64,000 bases of DNA from Gammaproteobacteria bacterium (GCA_008081045.1 VMDC01000013.1:88660-152659), one strand, 5' to 3'; numbered from the stretch's first letter, positions 36,746 to 46,470 are shown. Notes: generated by a model not told the origin, from the letters alone. Numbers and translations are program-made.

Positions 36746-37035
36746 AAAAATCTCTCGTACTGGGGGGAGAAATGGTTTTGGTGAGAAAAAACCTTAATTA
36801 TTTGTTTTTACAACAGCTAACAGTGAATTTTTAAACCATTTTACGGCTAATTCACCAGGGTATTTTTCAAAAAATTGCGTGAAAATGCGGAACGGAGCAC
36901 TGGCAATAGTGCGGCAGCTGCTTGAATAAGTGTTACCTAATGTGGCAAATAATGGCTTATTAGGGGAGATGCCCTGACACTAGGAAGGTGGACTACTGCA
37001 ATGGCCGCCTTTGTGGCTTGAGAGGCTGTTCCGGC

Positions 37036-37063
37036 TTGCTCGGAACTGAGCGCGGCGTACAAT
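37036..37063 (+). promoter_or_regulatory. Probable sigma-70 promoter of xthA
   Basis: TTGCTC (37036-37041) and TACAAT (37058-37063) are 16 bases apart. The -10 matches consensus at five of six positions. Transcription would begin near 37070, leaving about 35 bases before the ATG at 37105. Confidence 0.5.
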
Positions 37064-37104
37064 GCTTTCGTGAATTAGCACCGGTGCAGGCTTAAAATAA
37101 GGTC

Positions 37105-37884
37105 ATGAGAGTCATCACATTTAATTGCAACGGCGTCCGAGCTGCGGCGAGAAAGGGTTTTTTCGAATGGCTCGCGCAATCGAATGCGGATGTCGTTTGC
37201 CTGCAGGAGACCAAGGCACAGGAATGCCAGCTGGAAGATCCAATTTTCCGGCCTGAGGGTTACCACTGTTTCTACTTTGATGCGGAGAAGAAAGGGTACG
37301 CTGGCACGGCGCTATTTACTCGGCAAAAGCCGCTCAAGATACGCAGAGGGACGGGCTTCCCCATCGCAGACACAGAGGGTCGTTACCTTCAGGCGGACTT
37401 TCCCAGCCTGAGCATTGCGTCGCTTTATCTGCCTTCAGGCTCTTCAGGCCCCGAACGGCAGGAGCGGAAATTGGCTTTTATGACGCATTTTGAAGCGCAC
37501 ATGCGTGGTTTGCGACGAAAACGGCGAGAAGCCATTATTTGCGCTGACTGGAACATTTGTCACAAACAAATTGATCTCAAAAATTGGCGCTCGAATCAGA
37601 AAAATTCGGGATTTCTCCCTGAGGAGCGAGCTTGGCTGGACACACTGTATGATGAAGTCGGCTGGAGCGATGCGTTTAGGTTGGTGAATCAGGAAGCGGA
37701 TCAATACTCCTGGTGGTCAAACCGCGGCCAAGCCCGTGCCAAAAATGTTGGCTGGCGTCTGGATTATCAGCTGATCACTCCGGGCTTGCGTTCATCTGTC
37801 TTGGCTGCTGAAATTTATACAGCACAAAATTTCTCCGATCACGCGCCGGTAATTATCGATTATGCAGACCTTCTATCCTCATAG
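37105..37884 (+). CDS. xthA: Exodeoxyribonuclease III (AP endonuclease)
   Basis: This is an endonuclease/exonuclease/phosphatase-fold enzyme that cuts DNA at abasic sites. Visible motifs are ITFNCNGVRAA, the metal ligand in VVCLQETKAQ, ICADWNICH with catalytic Asp and Asn, and the C-terminal FSDHAPVIIDY. At 259 residues it has the normal length. A cyclophilin gene follows 15 bases later on the same strand, so they may share a transcript. Confidence 0.95.
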   Translation: MRVITFNCNGVRAAARKGFFEWLAQSNADVVCLQETKAQECQLEDPIFRPEGYHCFYFDAEKKGYAGTALFTRQKPLKIRRGTGFPIADTEGRYLQADFPSLSIASLYLPSGSSGPERQERKLAFMTHFEAHMRGLRRKRREAIICADWNICHKQIDLKNWRSNQKNSGFLPEERAWLDTLYDEVGWSDAFRLVNQEADQYSWWSNRGQARAKNVGWRLDYQLITPGLRSSVLAAEIYTAQNFSDHAPVIIDYADLLSS

Positions 37885-37899
37885 CGCGGTAATCAAGAT

Positions 37900-38481
37900 A
37901 TGAAAAAGATTGTATTCGCCTGTCTGTTGTTAATGTCCACTCTTGCTGATGCGCAACCACTGGTTGCAGTCATTGAAACCGAGCGGGGTGTGATGAAAGC
38001 AGAGTTGAATGACCGGGCCGCTCCGACCACCGTGGCAAATTTCGTGAACCTTGCCCTGCGAGGCTTTTATGACGGTTTGAGTTTTCACCGAGTAGAACGA
38101 AACTTCATGGCGCAGGGTGGAGATCCCAGGGCGGACGGAACCGGGGGTCCGGGTTACCAATTTTCGGGTGAGCTGTTGCTGAAGCACAACCGACAGGGTG
38201 TGCTGTCCATGGCGAATTCTGGCCCCGGCACCGATGGCAGTCAGTTTTTCATCACGCACCTGGCGACCCCACATCTTGACGGCAAGCACTCGGTTTTCGG
38301 GCGAGTCACTGAAGGCTTGCCGGTTGTTCTTCAAATTCGGCGCCGGGATAAAATTCTGAAAATCACTATTGAAGGGGATCCGAGCGAGCTGTTCAGGCGC
38401 CGTGAGCGCCAACTTTCCGAGTGGAATGCAGTGCTTGATCAGCAGTTTCCTGACCTTAGATCGGCATTTCTACCTCAGTAA
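37900..38481 (+). CDS. Exported cyclophilin-type peptidyl-prolyl isomerase
   Basis: A signal peptide ([18 protein letters not shown]) implies a periplasmic protein. The cyclophilin motifs are [15 protein letters not shown] (residues 62-76) and [21 protein letters not shown], near 107-127. After about residue 150 the sequence departs from ordinary PpiA/PpiB with a charged tail ([23 protein letters not shown]). It lies directly downstream of xthA. The active-site Arg of FHR is retained. Confidence 0.9.
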   Translation: MKKIVFACLLLMSTLADAQPLVAVIETERGVMKAELNDRAAPTTVANFVNLALRGFYDGLSFHRVERNFMAQGGDPRADGTGGPGYQFSGELLLKHNRQGVLSMANSGPGTDGSQFFITHLATPHLDGKHSVFGRVTEGLPVVLQIRRRDKILKITIEGDPSELFRRRERQLSEWNAVLDQQFPDLRSAFLPQ

Positions 38482-38585
38482 TTAAATTCGGTAGACAACG
38501 TCAATAAGCGCCGAAAGAAAACGCACGCCTAGATAGGGATTTTCCGGGCCACGGCCTTCTTGTAAAAATGCTGGTGGGTTAGCCC

Positions 38586-39215
38586 CTAGGGTGCTGAGGT
38601 AGACTCTGCTGCCTTGTCTTCGCGGGCTCCATCCTTTTCGATATCGTCGGTTTCAATATACTTTGCAAGCAAAGGCATCTGACCGACAACAAAGAGAAAT
38701 GTCAGAACAAAATTGCCGAACACTTTAAATTGAATCCATAAAGCTTCGCTCAGGCCAAACGCGACGGCCAGATTGATTACGCCGAGAGCCACGAAGTAGC
38801 ACACCCACAGGGAATTGAGCTTGATCCATAACTCCCGAGGCGCTGCCAATGTATGGCCCATCATGTGCTCAATAGCGGGTTTTTCTCCGAAGTAACGAGA
38901 CAGCATAAAGATCAGGGCAAAAATCCAATTTACGATCGGGGCTTTCCACTTCAGAAAGTTTGTATCACGAAAAATAATCGTGGGAATGGTAAACAGCACT
39001 ACAGCCGCGAGGGTAATCCACTGAAATTTGTCCAGTCTTCGCTGTGCCACAAACAGGCCACCGTAGACCAGCACAGAACTTGCGAGTAAAAACTCTGCCG
39101 CACTGAATATGCCACCAACGCTGTGCTGATAATTTGCCAGAGTAATGGTCCTCTCATCCATCGCCCAGACGGAGAAGAAGACAAACAGCGGGATGTAATC
39201 GATAAATTGTTTCAT
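38586..39215 (-). CDS. yciB: Inner membrane-spanning protein YciB (septation protein A family)
   Basis: YciB is a multispan inner-membrane protein involved in cell-envelope maintenance and division. The start MKQFIDYIPLFVFF, the block NWIFALIFMLSRYFGEKP and the closing VFGNFVLTFLFVVGQMPLLA match the family. Five or so membrane helices fit into 209 residues, followed by an acidic tail. It converges with the cyclophilin gene and is divergent from the YciO-type gene. Confidence 0.92.
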   Translation of the reverse strand: MKQFIDYIPLFVFFSVWAMDERTITLANYQHSVGGIFSAAEFLLASSVLVYGGLFVAQRRLDKFQWITLAAVVLFTIPTIIFRDTNFLKWKAPIVNWIFALIFMLSRYFGEKPAIEHMMGHTLAAPRELWIKLNSLWVCYFVALGVINLAVAFGLSEALWIQFKVFGNFVLTFLFVVGQMPLLAKYIETDDIEKDGAREDKAAESTSAP

Positions 39216-39353
39216 GCGGATTGTTGTCTGACCCTCGTGCTCTTAATCATAGTTGATTTGCAAAAAGGTGTCTGCTTTTGAGCATCAATATACTAGAATC
39301 GCGACTTTTCGGGTTAATGGCTCAAGCCAGAGCTCTCTTGCGGCTGTTTCTAC

Positions 39354-39974
39354 ATGGGTGAATTTCTTCAGGTACATGCGACGAACCCGGAGCCTCGCAT
39401 TGTTCAGAGGGTGGCGAAATGTCTGTTGCAGGGCGGCGTGGTGGTTTACCCCACAGATTCAACCTATGCGCTGGGGTGCCATATAGGCAATAAAGCAGCG
39501 CTGGACCGCATTCGGCAGATACGCCGCCTGGACACCAAACATCATTTCACCCTGGTCTGTCGTGATTTATCGGAATTGTCGATCTACTCGCAGGTGCATA
39601 ATAGCGCGTACAGGATCCTCAAGGCGTATACGCCCGGGCCCTACACGTTTGTCCTCAAAGCGTCCCCAGAGGTGCCTCGGCGTTTGAAACAGACCAAGCG
39701 CAAAACCATAGGGCTTCGAGTGCCTGACAATGCTGTCGCTCAGGCTATTCTGGCGCAAACTGGGGGGGCGATCATGAGTACCAGTCTCATCTTGCCGGAT
39801 CAGCCCGAGCAATTGACCGACCCCTACGAAATGAGAATGAAGCTGGGCAAGACAGTTGACATGATCGTTGACGGCGGGGCTTGCTCCGTACAGCCGACGA
39901 CACTTGTTGACTTAGTTGATGGCGTGCCCGAGGTGCTGCGCATCGGCAATGGAGATCCCAAGCCATTTCAATAG
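39354..39974 (+). CDS. YciO/YrdC/Sua5-family protein
   Basis: The YrdC fold is shown by VVYPTDSTYALGCHIGNKAAL, RLDTKHHFTLVC and KTIGLRVPDN, then ISTSLILP with GGACSVQPTTLVDL. Sua5/YrdC proteins form threonylcarbamoyl-AMP for t6A tRNA modification. Members of the YciO branch, to which this 206-residue protein belongs by its KRTD/RRLDTKHHF region, are paralogues with weaker or unclear activity. The position just upstream of trpS is shared with Pseudomonas. Confidence 0.85.
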   Translation: MGEFLQVHATNPEPRIVQRVAKCLLQGGVVVYPTDSTYALGCHIGNKAALDRIRQIRRLDTKHHFTLVCRDLSELSIYSQVHNSAYRILKAYTPGPYTFVLKASPEVPRRLKQTKRKTIGLRVPDNAVAQAILAQTGGAIMSTSLILPDQPEQLTDPYEMRMKLGKTVDMIVDGGACSVQPTTLVDLVDGVPEVLRIGNGDPKPFQ

Positions 39975-40086
39975 TGACGCGGCAGAAGACAGTGATTCAA
40001 TTTATACTACGGACGTGAAAACGACAGGCATCTTGCCGGAAACGCTTGCAGGGATATCTGGGTGCCAGAATTAAGAGGAGTCTAAC

Positions 40087-41304
40087 TTGTCGACAGTGAA
40101 TTCGCAGCAGCGTGTCTTATCGGGAATGCGACCTACGGGTCGTCTGCATTTGGGGCATTACCATGGAGTGCTGCAAAACTGGATTAAGCTTCAACATGAG
40201 TATGAGTGCTTCTTCTTCGTTGCTGATTGGCATGCTCTGACAACCCACTATGGTGATGCGACCCTGTTCGAGGATAACGTCATTGAAATGGTGATCGACT
40301 GGTTGGCCGTAGGCGTCAATCCCGGGTCTGCGGCGCTTTTTGTCCAGTCCAAAGTGCCCGAGCACGCTGAGCTGCATCTGCTTCTTTCCATGATCACGCC
40401 CATGGGTTGGCTGGAGCGTGTCCCCAGCTATAAGGATCAGCAGCAAAAACTTCAGGAAAAAGAGCTCGATACCTACGGATTTCTCGGGTATCCGCTGCTT
40501 CAGGCTGCAGACATTCTCATCTACCGGGCGGGTTATGTGCCTGTGGGCGCTGACCAGGTAGCACACGTTGAGCTCACCCGGGAAGTTGCCCGGCGTTTTA
40601 ATCACGTGTATGGGCGCGAGCCAGGGTTTGAGGAAAACGCTGAGGCGGCAATTAAAAAGATGGGAAAGAAAGCGGGGCGGCTTTATGTGCAACTTCGAAC
40701 GGCCTATCAGGAGCAGGGAGATCATGAAGCGCTTGAGAAAGCCCGGGCTTTGCTTCAAGAACAGCAGAATATTTCCATCGGCGACCGTGAGCGTCTGTTT
40801 GGCTATCTTGAAGGCGGCGGGAAGGTGATCCTGTCCGAGCCTAAGTCGCTGCTCACGGAGTCATCGAAGATGCCCGGACTCGACGGTCAGAAGATGTCAA
40901 AGTCTTACGATAATACGATCAGTCTGCGAGAGCCTTTGGAGCAGATAAGCAAAAAGATCAGCACCATGCCGACAGACCCTGCGCGTGTGCGGCTTACTGA
41001 TCCGGGTGATCCGGGAAAATGTCCGGTGTGGCAACTTCATCTGACTTATTCCGATCAGGAGACTAAAGAGTGGGTGACCCAGGGCTGTCAGAATGCCGGT
41101 ATTGGTTGTCTTGAATGTAAGAAGCCAGTCATTGATGCCATTACGGCAGAATTGGAACCGATTCAGAAAGAAGCAGAGCAATTCGAAAACGATCGTGACC
41201 TGGTTCGCTCAATTCTTCTGGAGGGTGGCGAGAAGGCACGAGAATCGGCCCGTGAAACGCTTGCAGAAGTTCGTTCAGCAATGGGTCTCAGTGCCTGGCA
41301 GTAA
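40087..41304 (+). CDS. trpS: Tryptophanyl-tRNA synthetase, long form
   Basis: TrpS charges tRNA-Trp. The class I motifs are RLHLGHYHG (residues 19-27) and KMSKSYDNT near 275. The 405 residues exceed the E. coli length of 334 because of an insertion of about 70 residues (roughly 178-245, including AGRLYVQLRTAYQEQGDHEA), as in Pseudomonas TrpS. The start is TTG at 40087, supported by gaggag eight bases upstream; GTG three codons later is possible. scpA follows after 54 bases. Confidence 0.95.
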   Translation: MSTVNSQQRVLSGMRPTGRLHLGHYHGVLQNWIKLQHEYECFFFVADWHALTTHYGDATLFEDNVIEMVIDWLAVGVNPGSAALFVQSKVPEHAELHLLLSMITPMGWLERVPSYKDQQQKLQEKELDTYGFLGYPLLQAADILIYRAGYVPVGADQVAHVELTREVARRFNHVYGREPGFEENAEAAIKKMGKKAGRLYVQLRTAYQEQGDHEALEKARALLQEQQNISIGDRERLFGYLEGGGKVILSEPKSLLTESSKMPGLDGQKMSKSYDNTISLREPLEQISKKISTMPTDPARVRLTDPGDPGKCPVWQLHLTYSDQETKEWVTQGCQNAGIGCLECKKPVIDAITAELEPIQKEAEQFENDRDLVRSILLEGGEKARESARETLAEVRSAMGLSAWQ

Positions 41305-41358
41305 GCTTGATGGTGTAGGCATTGCTTCGCAAGTGGAGTACCATAGGCCAAACCTGAT

Positions 41359-42279
41359 TTGCGGCGGATTAACAGATTGACCACGACCGAACCGGAAGCG
41401 AAATCAGAACCCTCAGCACCTGAGGGGCAGTCTTCATCCCCTATAGAATCTTTGCCAGCTGCGGTTGGGGCCGATGACCGTCTGTCCGGGCCGACTCCGG
41501 AGCAAAAAGAGCTTCCGCTCGCCATCGTTGGCGGTGAGGCGATCACTGAAGTACCCAAAGACCTCTATATTCCACCTGATGCGCTGGAAATTTTTCTGGA
41601 GGCGTTTGAAGGGCCTCTGGATCTGCTTCTTTATCTTATCAAGCGGCAAAACCTCGATATTCTCGAAATCAATGTGTCGGACATTACTGACCAATACATG
41701 TCCTACGTTGACCTTATGCAGTCCAGCCAATTCGAGCTGGCAGCTGAGTATATGGTCATGGCCGCTATGCTGGCTGAGATCAAGTCCCGGATTCTGTTGC
41801 CCCGCCAGGAAGCAGAGGAGAAGGAAGAAGACGATCCGCGGATGCAGCTGATCAGGCGGTTGCAGGAATATGAGCGCTTCAAACAAGCAGCGGAAGACAT
41901 CGACGCAATGCCCAGGTTAGACAGGGAAATCATGTTGGCGAGTGCAACACCACCTGAGATCGAGAGAGTCACGCCGGACCCGGAAGTCAGGCTAGAGGAA
42001 ATTCTCCTGTGCCTGTCGCGCGTCCTGACTCGGGCAGACATGTTTGAGCACCACCACATTCAATTCGAAACTCTGTCGACCCGGGAAAAAATGTCGGAAA
42101 TCCTGGACAAGGTCTCCGAGCATAAATTCATGCCGCTGGTTGCGCTACTGGTCAAAGCGGAGGGCAGGCTGGGTGTCGTTGTGACCTTTCTCGCCGTCAT
42201 GGAATTGTTGAAAGATTCGTTGGTGGAGATCGTGCAGTCAGACCCCTTCGGCCCGATCCATATTAAATCTCGGGGTTAG
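41359..42279 (+). CDS. scpA: Segregation and condensation protein A
   Basis: ScpA is the kleisin subunit of the SMC-ScpAB chromosome condensin. The signature FEGPLDLLLYLIKRQNLDILEI lies near residues 89-110, followed by EYMVMAAMLAEIKSRILLP. The C-terminal winged helix (VVTFLAVMELLKDSLVEIVQ) contacts SMC. The first 75 residues are a Ser/Pro/Glu-rich extension, so the exact start is unsure: TTG at 41359 or at 41377. scpB follows after 21 bases. smc itself is not in the window. Confidence 0.93.
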   Translation: MRRINRLTTTEPEAKSEPSAPEGQSSSPIESLPAAVGADDRLSGPTPEQKELPLAIVGGEAITEVPKDLYIPPDALEIFLEAFEGPLDLLLYLIKRQNLDILEINVSDITDQYMSYVDLMQSSQFELAAEYMVMAAMLAEIKSRILLPRQEAEEKEEDDPRMQLIRRLQEYERFKQAAEDIDAMPRLDREIMLASATPPEIERVTPDPEVRLEEILLCLSRVLTRADMFEHHHIQFETLSTREKMSEILDKVSEHKFMPLVALLVKAEGRLGVVVTFLAVMELLKDSLVEIVQSDPFGPIHIKSRG

Positions 42280-42300
42280 TGAATTTTACATAGACTTCGC

Positions 42301-43377
42301 ATGAGTGACGTAGACAACAAAGTTAAGATGATCGTTGAAGGTTGCCTTCTTGCCGCCGGAAGACCGCTGACTCTGGACAATATCATTGCAGTGTTCGAGA
42401 AAAGTGAGCAGCCCGACCGGGATGAACTGAAGCAGGTGATGCAGGCAATTTCTGAGGACTGTAATGATCGGGGATTTGAGCTGAAACAGGTTGCTTCAGG
42501 CTACCGGTTTCAGGTCAAGCAAGATCTCAGTGAGTGGGTCGCAAAGCTGTGGGAGGAGCGTCCTCCCCGTTACACCCGCGCGCTCCTGGAAACGCTGGCA
42601 CTTGTTGCCTATCGCCAGCCTATCACCCGGGGTGACATCGAAGAGATACGGGGTGTCGCAGTAAGTGCGAATATCATACGCACACTTTTAGACAGAGAAT
42701 GGATTCGGGTGGTCGGTCACAGAGACGTTCCGGGTAGGCCCGCCATGTTTGCGACAACCAAACAGTTTCTGGATTATTTCAATCTTAAAAGCCTGCAAGA
42801 ATTACCACCGTTATCTGAGATCAAAGAGTTGTCTCAATCTGAGCAGGAGTTGGATCTCGCAGATGAACTGGCGCAGCAGCGAGTGATAGACCTGCCGGAG
42901 GAAGTTACTGACGAAGCGAGTTTCGAGCAGAGCGACGCGGAGCGCGCACAACTTCTGGCGGAGGAGGAAGCGCTCGAGTTGTCAAAAAAACCGCTTGATG
43001 AAATTCTCAGGATGGGAATGCCGGAAAGCCTTCTTGGCGAAGAAGCAGATTCCGATTCAGAGGACGAGGTGGTTCCGGAGCCAGCGACGCAGCCTGCCGA
43101 ACAGCCTGCTGATTCAGAGCAGACCGCCGAAGGAACACCTGTTGCGCCAGCAGACGATGAGGCCGACGGCGATATCCTCGGTGCCTCACCGAGTAGAGAA
43201 GACCTTCCTGAATCTGAAAGATCCGGCCCGCATGATGATCATGATCTCGCCGGGGATCCGCAGGCGGTCACGGGGGGCGGGGTACACCCCGCACCCTCTG
43301 CAGCTGAGGCGGTGTCTGAAGACAGCGATGAGCCAGCAGCAGGGTCAGACTCTGACGAGCCGGTTGCGGGAGAGTAG
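42301..43377 (+). CDS. scpB: Segregation and condensation protein B with long acidic tail
   Basis: ScpB is the winged-helix partner of ScpA. Residues 1-170 are the conserved domain (IVEGCLLAAGRPLTLDNI, RALLETLALVAYRQPITRGD, RDVPGRPAMFATTKQFLDYF). After about residue 185 a tail of some 170 residues is dominated by Glu, Asp, Ser, Pro and Ala, nearly doubling the usual length. The tail looks disordered. Between scpA and rluB, as in Pseudomonas. Confidence 0.93.
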   Translation: MSDVDNKVKMIVEGCLLAAGRPLTLDNIIAVFEKSEQPDRDELKQVMQAISEDCNDRGFELKQVASGYRFQVKQDLSEWVAKLWEERPPRYTRALLETLALVAYRQPITRGDIEEIRGVAVSANIIRTLLDREWIRVVGHRDVPGRPAMFATTKQFLDYFNLKSLQELPPLSEIKELSQSEQELDLADELAQQRVIDLPEEVTDEASFEQSDAERAQLLAEEEALELSKKPLDEILRMGMPESLLGEEADSDSEDEVVPEPATQPAEQPADSEQTAEGTPVAPADDEADGDILGASPSREDLPESERSGPHDDHDLAGDPQAVTGGGVHPAPSAAEAVSEDSDEPAAGSDSDEPVAGE

Positions 43378-43438
43378 TCGCTGGGAGAGGGCAGTCCCAC
43401 CCGAGTTCTGAGAACATAGCAACACGGTTAGGTTACCC

Positions 43439-44170
43439 ATGAGTGAAAAACTACAAAAGGTGCTCGCGCGCGCTGGCTTTGGGTCAAGGCGCGAGTTGGA
43501 GCGCTGGATTGCGGCAGGCAGGGTCAAGGTTAACGGCCAGATCGCGACCGTGGGTGATCGGGTAGACGATTCAGACAAAGTAACTGTCGACGGCAAACGC
43601 CTTGCTCCTCAGCAAAAAACACGGGATTCCCGCCGGGTTATTCTCTACAACAAGCCTGAAGATGAAATCAGCACCCGGAAAGATCCGGAGGGCCGACCGA
43701 CGGTATTCGACAAGCTGCCACCGCTCAGGCACGGTCGCTGGGTATCGATTGGTCGCCTGGATATCAATACCAGTGGTCTGTTGCTCTTTACGACTGACGG
43801 GGAACTGGCCAATCGACTGACGCACCCCCGCTCACAAATAGAGCGTGAGTATGCGGTTCGAGTCATGGGTGAAGTGTCGCCGGAAATGGTGCAGGCGATG
43901 CATGCCGGGGTGATGATCGATGACCACCTGTGCAGATTTACCGACATCCAGCACTATGGCGGGGAAGGGATCAATCAGTGGTATCACGTTGTGCTGATGG
44001 AAGGTCGCAATCGGGAAGTCAGGAAGCTGTGGGAATCGCAAGGGCTGAAGGTGAGCCGCCTGAAACGGGTGCGGTTCGGTCCGATTTTCATACCGAGTTC
44101 AGTCAAGCGCGGGCAGTTTCAGGAGTTGGCTAAGCCGGAAATCGATAAGCTCGTGAAAATGCTTACATGA
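43439..44170 (+). CDS. rluB: 23S rRNA pseudouridine synthase RluB
   Basis: RluB makes pseudouridine 2605 in 23S rRNA. An S4 RNA-binding domain (KVLARAGFGSRRELERWIAAG) precedes the RsuA-type catalytic domain, whose aspartate is in GRLDINTSGLLLFT near residue 104. GRNREVRKLWESQGL closes the core. At 243 residues it lacks the basic C-terminal extension of E. coli RluB. The ATG is preceded by a weak ggtta sequence. Its 3' neighbour yciK is convergent. Confidence 0.94.
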   Translation: MSEKLQKVLARAGFGSRRELERWIAAGRVKVNGQIATVGDRVDDSDKVTVDGKRLAPQQKTRDSRRVILYNKPEDEISTRKDPEGRPTVFDKLPPLRHGRWVSIGRLDINTSGLLLFTTDGELANRLTHPRSQIEREYAVRVMGEVSPEMVQAMHAGVMIDDHLCRFTDIQHYGGEGINQWYHVVLMEGRNREVRKLWESQGLKVSRLKRVRFGPIFIPSSVKRGQFQELAKPEIDKLVKMLT

Positions 44171-44261
44171 CCCCTGCCGCAGTCTGTTTGCCTGTAAGCT
44201 TCTGTGTGATGTCAGCTTCCCGGGAGAACCTTCTCTTCTTGTTTTTGCTGGCTGAACTGAC

Positions 44262-45041
44262 CTAAGTGCCCTCTACCGTGTTTAATGTGCTGGGGTCGAA
44301 ATCCCTGGCATCCAATGCCTGCCCATGAATATGGGCGGCCTCAGGACCGAGCAGGTAGAGGTAGACGGGCATCAAACTCTCTGCTTCGGGCTGAGAGTGG
44401 GGGTCTTCGGCAGGATAGGCTGCCTGTCGCATCGCGGTTCTTGTACCACCCGGATTCAGGCTGTTAACCCGTATGTTCGAGGTTGAGGACAGTTCATCAG
44501 CCAGTGTTTGCATGAGACCTTCCAGCGCGAACTTGGAGACCCCGTAGCCACCCCAGTAAGCGCGGCCTTTCCGTCCAACGCTGGAAGAGATGAACAGCAG
44601 GCGGGCATCCTCAGAACGCTTCAGCGAAGGCATTGCGGCTTTTGTCAGATGAAAAACGGCGTTCAGGTTGACGTTGATCAACGTTTCCCAGTCGTTATCC
44701 GGGTAGTATTCGACCGGACACAGCGTCCCGAGCTGTGCAGCGTTATGGATCAGACCATCAATCACCGGAAAGTGCTTATCTAAAGAGTCAGCGAGGCCTG
44801 AGTAGTCCTCGGCTCTTGCCTTGGCGAAATCCATCGGATGAATTGTGACCTTGCTCGGGGATTTTTCTTCAATTTCGTCGAACAGCTGTTCCAGTTTTTC
44901 CTGATTGCGCCCCAATAGAAGCAACTCTGCACCGTGTTCAGCAAAGCAGATGGCATTAGCCCGGCCAATACCATCGCTGGCTCCGGTAATCAGAATTTTT
45001 TTGCCGGCCAGATGCTGGGAAGAAGGGTGATACTCGAACAT
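44262..45041 (-). CDS. yciK: YciK-type short-chain dehydrogenase
   Basis: A classical SDR with NAD(P)-binding TGASDGIGRA near residues 20-29, NAAQ at 100, catalytic Ser in LFISSSVGRKG and YGVSK (Tyr and Lys) near 169-173. The 259 residues match YciK, whose substrate is not known. It follows mupP by 24 bases. The ubiG-mupP-yciK order is the one in Pseudomonas. Confidence 0.9.
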   Translation of the reverse strand: MFEYHPSSQHLAGKKILITGASDGIGRANAICFAEHGAELLLLGRNQEKLEQLFDEIEEKSPSKVTIHPMDFAKARAEDYSGLADSLDKHFPVIDGLIHNAAQLGTLCPVEYYPDNDWETLINVNLNAVFHLTKAAMPSLKRSEDARLLFISSSVGRKGRAYWGGYGVSKFALEGLMQTLADELSSTSNIRVNSLNPGGTRTAMRQAAYPAEDPHSQPEAESLMPVYLYLLGPEAAHIHGQALDARDFDPSTLNTVEGT

Positions 45042-45065
45042 ATAAGAGGCCCTTTTTGTCTACTA

Positions 45066-45749
45066 TCAGGCGAATTTTAGGGTATTCAGCAGAGGTAGCG
45101 CTTGTTCGGAAGACCTTAATATAAAGTCTGCTGGCCATTCTTCAACTTTTGCCTCAGCAGACAGGTAGCCATATGCGGCCGCGACAGCAATCACGTCCGC
45201 ATTTTTGGCGGCTTGTATGTCGCGAATGTGGTCACCCAGATAGACAGTGCGTTCGGTGCTGCAGGACAGACGGTCGCAGGCTAAAAAGATGGGTTCGGGG
45301 TGGGGTTTCCGCTCGCTTACGTGGTCAGGGCAGATCAGAACGCCGCAGCGTGAGAGCAGATCCAGCTTGTCCAGCAGCTTTAGTGAATATATCTCGGGTT
45401 TGTTGGTGACAATCCCCCAAGGAATGCCGGCGGCTTCCAATTTTTCGAGCAGGCAGGAGAGTCCCGGGTAAAGAGTTGCCTCTGTATCAGACAATTGTTC
45501 GAGATACAAATTCAGCAGACGCTGATTCAGAGCGGCAAAGCGGTCGTCATGTTCCTCAATGCCGAACCCGAGTTTAACCAGAGCGCGAGCGCCGTCTGAG
45601 ACGGTCTGCTGAATCCGCAAGTCAGTCACTGGCGGCTGGTTATTCTCTGTGGTAAGTCGGCTTAAAGTCTTAACAAAATCCGGTGCGGTATCAATGAGTG
45701 TGCCGTCAAGGTCGAACAACACGCATTCGATGGAGGTATCTAATTCCAT
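45066..45749 (-). CDS. mupP: HAD phosphatase, probably N-acetylmuramic acid 6-phosphate phosphatase MupP
   Basis: The HAD nucleophile motif VLFDLDGTLIDT is near residues 10-21 and the acidic motif YLGDHIRDIQAAKNA near 170. The sequence resembles phosphoglycolate phosphatase (Gph). The position between ubiG and yciK is that of mupP in Pseudomonas, where the enzyme acts in recycling of peptidoglycan MurNAc. On sequence alone Gph cannot be excluded; the choice rests on synteny. Two bases separate it from ubiG. Confidence 0.8.
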   Translation of the reverse strand: MELDTSIECVLFDLDGTLIDTAPDFVKTLSRLTTENNQPPVTDLRIQQTVSDGARALVKLGFGIEEHDDRFAALNQRLLNLYLEQLSDTEATLYPGLSCLLEKLEAAGIPWGIVTNKPEIYSLKLLDKLDLLSRCGVLICPDHVSERKPHPEPIFLACDRLSCSTERTVYLGDHIRDIQAAKNADVIAVAAAYGYLSAEAKVEEWPADFILRSSEQALPLLNTLKFA

Positions 45750-45751
45750 GA

Positions 45752-46453
45752 CTAAGCCGCGGGTTTTTCGTAGCAGGCCAGATAATTCACATCCAAGCTG
45801 TTTTGCAGAAAATATTTTTTGGTCAGAGGGTTGTAGCCCATACCGATTTGATCTCTGAGGGTGAGATGGGCTTGCCGGGACCAGGTGGCCAGTTCTGAGG
45901 GTTTGATCAGCTTGGCGTAGTCGTGCGTTCCCCTGGGCAACAAATTCAACAGATACTCTGCGCCGATAATGGCAAACAGATAGGATTTCGGGTTTCGATT
46001 AATGGTAGAAAAAAAGACCAAGCCGCCCGGTTTGACGAGTCGCTGGCAGGCGGCAACCACCGATGAGGGGTCCGGCACGTGCTCGAGCATTTCAAGGCAG
46101 GTAACCACATCAAACTGTGCCGGTTGAGCTTCTGCAAACTCTTCTGCTGTGCTGTCCAGATAGGATATGTCCAGCTGGCTCTCAAGCAAATGCAGCTTCG
46201 CGACCGACAGCGAGGCTTCAGCTTTATCGATCGCGGTGACTGTTGCGCCATGGTGGGCCAGTGCTTCGGCCAGGATGCCTCCACCGCAACCGATGTCCAG
46301 AACCCGCTTCTCCGCCAGATTGATGTGCTGGCTGATGTAATTCACCCTGAGAGGGTTGATATCGTGCAGCGGTTTGAATTCGCTGTTTGGATCCCACCAG
46401 CGAGAAGCGAGAGCCTCAAACTTGCGGATTTCAAGATCGTCGACGTTTTTCAT
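45752..46453 (-). CDS. ubiG: Ubiquinone biosynthesis O-methyltransferase
   Basis: UbiG methylates two hydroxyl groups of the ubiquinone ring. The SAM motif [16 protein letters not shown] is near residues 51-66, preceded by the family start [34 protein letters not shown] and [18 protein letters not shown] blocks follow. Length 233 is normal. It sits between mtaD (17 bases upstream) and mupP. Confidence 0.96.
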   Translation of the reverse strand: MKNVDDLEIRKFEALASRWWDPNSEFKPLHDINPLRVNYISQHINLAEKRVLDIGCGGGILAEALAHHGATVTAIDKAEASLSVAKLHLLESQLDISYLDSTAEEFAEAQPAQFDVVTCLEMLEHVPDPSSVVAACQRLVKPGGLVFFSTINRNPKSYLFAIIGAEYLLNLLPRGTHDYAKLIKPSELATWSRQAHLTLRDQIGMGYNPLTKKYFLQNSLDVNYLACYEKPAA

Positions 46454-46470
46454 TGACTACAACCTGTGGC

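Larger units (their letters stand above)
36632..37104. other. AT-rich intergenic gap between the small gene and xthA
   Basis: The gap contains the small gene's promoter region on the left and the xthA promoter on the right. Bases 36720-36880 are much richer in A and T than the rest of the window. A 20-codon frame at 36772-36834 has a G-rich sequence too close to its ATG to be a good ribosome binding site, so I do not call it. A short repeat, cctaat/attagg, surrounds 36939-36965. Nothing else is recognisable. Confidence 0.5.

Noticed and set aside
36772..36834. 20-codon frame (MVLVRKNLNYLF...) in the AT-rich gap
   Set aside because: The G-rich stretch is only two bases before the ATG, too close for a good ribosome binding site, and there is no terminator.
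36265..37104. Type I toxin-antitoxin locus
   Set aside because: The small hydrophobic peptide fits, but I see no convergent antisense promoter or RNA over it, so I leave the function open.
39354..39974. Calling this gene tsaC
   Set aside because: The sequence fits the YciO branch better than TsaC/Sua5, and YciO activity is uncertain.
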